From Glandiceps talaboti (taxonomy: Eukaryota > Hemichordata > Enteropneusta > Spengelidae), in contig NC_135553.1 of the NCBI RefSeq assembly GCF_964340395.1, positions 4,460,001-4,524,000 on the forward strand: a DNA stretch of 64,000 nt. The letters are read 5' to 3'. Positions 62,101 through 64,000 of this stretch are shown in pieces; positions within the stretch are counted from its first letter, which is position 1; every line of letters begins with the position of its first letter. Made by a program: the position numbers and the translations under genes. The notes beneath the pieces are model-generated. The model saw nothing but the letters and a program-made list of their open reading frames with translations, did no database searches and was not told the origin of the DNA.

Positions 62101-64000
62101 AGTTAAGAACTCTGGAGATTACTGTGTACTAAAGGCTTTTCTTGTGGAGATTATTCACATAACATGCTTGGAAATACTAGTACCCCCCCCCCCCCCCCCC
62201 AATTGTCTCAACAAAGTTATCCCAAGATCATGGTTTCTGAGTTGCCCAGTATAAAAAAAAACATTTCACAGGCATCATTACCCTTTCATCTTGTCTATAC
62301 AAGGATAAAGTTTTTCAAATAACAAATTCTGATGAAAAACCTAAGTTTACCCATTATTGTAGACCCTCTGTGGTTTACCTTACAGGCCACCTATTTGTAC
62401 ATGTAGATGCCATATACATGTACAAGGTTACTTCTCAATCTCAATATCATTAATCCATATAGCAATCTCAATATTAGTGCAACAATGAACTCTGGCAATG
62501 ACACAGGTTGAACCATACAGACAAACACAAACATGTTAACTATATCAATTAGCATCTCTGTTGTCTTCCCTATGGGAACACACAGGAAGTGAACTTTTCA
62601 CAAAAGTTACTCTTTTTTTTCCCCCACACAACGAAAGACTTGTGACAACAACAGCTTCAAGCTTTCCATCCCCATCACAATAATGGCACTATAGCTTTGA
62701 TGTCAAAGCATGCACAAAGACAACACTGTCAGTGTTAGTGTTAGTTCTAAGGTTCAATCTCTGACTCACAACATCATAGATCCTTCAGACCTCTTTGTCT
62801 TTGATTGTCATTGTCATTGTCATTGGTTCTCAATGTCAACATGTGTCATCTACAGATTCATAGAGGCGGGGACCTTTTCATCCACTGTTCTCTTATCATA
62901 AAACAAACCTCTTTTCAATGATGTTTGTTTTCATTTCACATTAACAATACTCATCTTGCAAAACATCTGTAATATTTTGGGTTAGTAAAATTTGATCACC
63001 TTCAAACACACCATATTGATAGTGGCAATAAAGGTAACTGACAATGGATGAAGGTTATCTAAGTGGATGAGGACATTCGTTATTTGCTCTCCTGTAGACT
63101 TGTTCAAGGCTGGAGTATTTGCCAGTATGACATGGATTTGAAGGAAAATATCATACAGAGCTCTAATTGACATGACTGTCAGGGTTTTAGGTCAGGTCTG
63201 ATCAGTCTTGATGATTTCACTGCCAGTTAATTTCAGATTTAAATTCAAAGAGGAACTTGCTGTTTTTATTTCACTGAAATATCATGCATGGATGAGAAAT
63301 TGACAACAATTTTGGTTTTTAAAATGTAAAATAACTACAAATCATTTTTCATGTACTGAATTTCATATATCCAAGTTGCCAACCTTTTTCTGACAGCACT
63401 GTGCATTTATATGTATGTGTCTTTTATGATCCATCATTGTTTTACATTATGTGGGATCTAATTTACTGTGCATTGAACCCACTGAAAAGTAAATTGCAGT
63501 ACCTTAGTTCCTGTGGCATTATTTGCATGGCCCTCAGACTGAATTTTGCAATATTAAGTGAACTTCATGGGGTGTTCCTCAGGGTAGAATTGTGAAATGC
63601 AGATGTTCGTTGCTAAGGAATAAACAACAAAGGCATGAATATTTATAGGGTTGTTAAAGTACAACACAGTATGTCATAAAGACATATAGGAAATAACAGA
63701 CCAGACCAGAGTATGAAGAAAGAGACACACAGACCGAATGATATACCTCAGTCCTAGTAAATGTCAGCACATTAGGCTACTAAAAAGCCCCATGTTCATA
63801 AAGATAGATTACCAATACATCAGATAAACATCTTACAGATCTGATTTTTGCAAAATTTCATACAGAGAATCATGAACAAAGACACACATTTTGCTGTATA
63901 TTAATATAATATAAAGACTTTATATTATTACACTTCAGTGTTGAGTTGACCTTGAGTACATTTCAACTGTCTGGTTGTCATGGCAACATTTCCACTACAT
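59190..64000 (-). other. Probable DCUN1D3 5' intron and upstream DNA, no gene recognised
   Basis: AT-rich sequence without a coding exon that I can support. It contains a perfect hairpin (61482-61514), a poly-C run (about 62184-62200), a TTGTCA short repeat (about 62802-62824) and a diverged copy of the CATCAGATTTTAATCAGATT end (about 61800-61822). No promoter-like CpG cluster was seen, so the DCUN1D3 first exon may lie beyond the window. Confidence 0.5.
61482..61514. repeat. Perfect 14 bp hairpin
   Basis: ACCATAGACAGTGG (61482-61495) and CCACTGTCTATGGT (61501-61514) are exact reverse complements around the loop CCCCT. It shares CATAGAC and CCCTCCAC with the hairpin at 51735. Confidence 0.75.

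Noticed and set aside
1-64000. CRISPR arrays, operons, riboswitches or viral genes
   Set aside because: The tandem arrays lack spacer structure, and the window is plainly intron-rich nuclear DNA with no viral hallmark frames.

Overview
This is nuclear DNA from an animal. Coding sequence is sparse and split into small exons with GT/AG (and one GC/AG) borders. Introns run to many kilobases, the sequence is AT-rich, and it carries microsatellites, tRNA-derived SINEs and short inverted-repeat elements. The two proteins, the SINE type and the very frequent TACATGTA palindrome fit a marine invertebrate, either a non-vertebrate deuterostome or a lophotrochozoan. I cannot settle the phylum from the sequence. 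Nothing prokaryotic, viral or organellar was seen.

Two protein-coding genes are supported, arranged tail to tail. On the + strand is a complete coding sequence for a myocardin-related transcription factor (MRTF), an actin-regulated co-activator of serum response factor (SRF). It has eight coding exons: 15747-15894, 33748-33813, 36309-36364, 37351-37426, 38640-38801, 39330-41335, 42454-42514 and 43688-44517. Their lengths add up to exactly 1135 codons (1134 residues plus stop), and every junction keeps the frame. The three RPEL motifs lie in four small exons. One large exon carries the basic box, glutamine-rich segment, SAP domain, coiled coil and a polyQ/polyP tract. The last exon carries the acidic transactivation region. 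A likely non-coding first exon with a TATA-less promoter (CCAAT, ETS-like, CRE-like and ATGGCGGC motifs) lies near 2440-2607.

On the - strand, 58133-59080 is an uninterrupted coding sequence for DCUN1D3, an acylated DCN1-like factor in cullin neddylation. A splice acceptor at 59190-59191 defines a 5' untranslated leader with short upstream ORFs. Human MRTFB and DCUN1D3 both map to 16p, so this pair may reflect old linkage.

Region by region: 1-2440 is repeat-rich upstream DNA. 2608-15590 is inferred intron 1, with foldback elements and a 1.6 kb terminal-inverted-repeat (TIR) element holding cryptic reading frames. 15895-33747 is intron 2 (17.9 kb), with a SINE, MITE-like pieces, an AACAC array, two degenerate minisatellites and an unexplained ORF cluster. 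33748-44517 is the MRTF exon cluster. 44518-about 51000 is the probable MRTF 3' UTR. 51000-57300 is the convergent intergenic or 3' UTR zone. 58133-59189 is DCUN1D3, and 59190-64000 is probably its 5' intron.

The strongest second-look items are the forced GC-AG intron inside the RPEL region, the 13.5-15.1 kb TIR element with a cysteine-rich terminal exon, the long-arm foldback elements, the upstream ORFs, and the possible conserved linkage.
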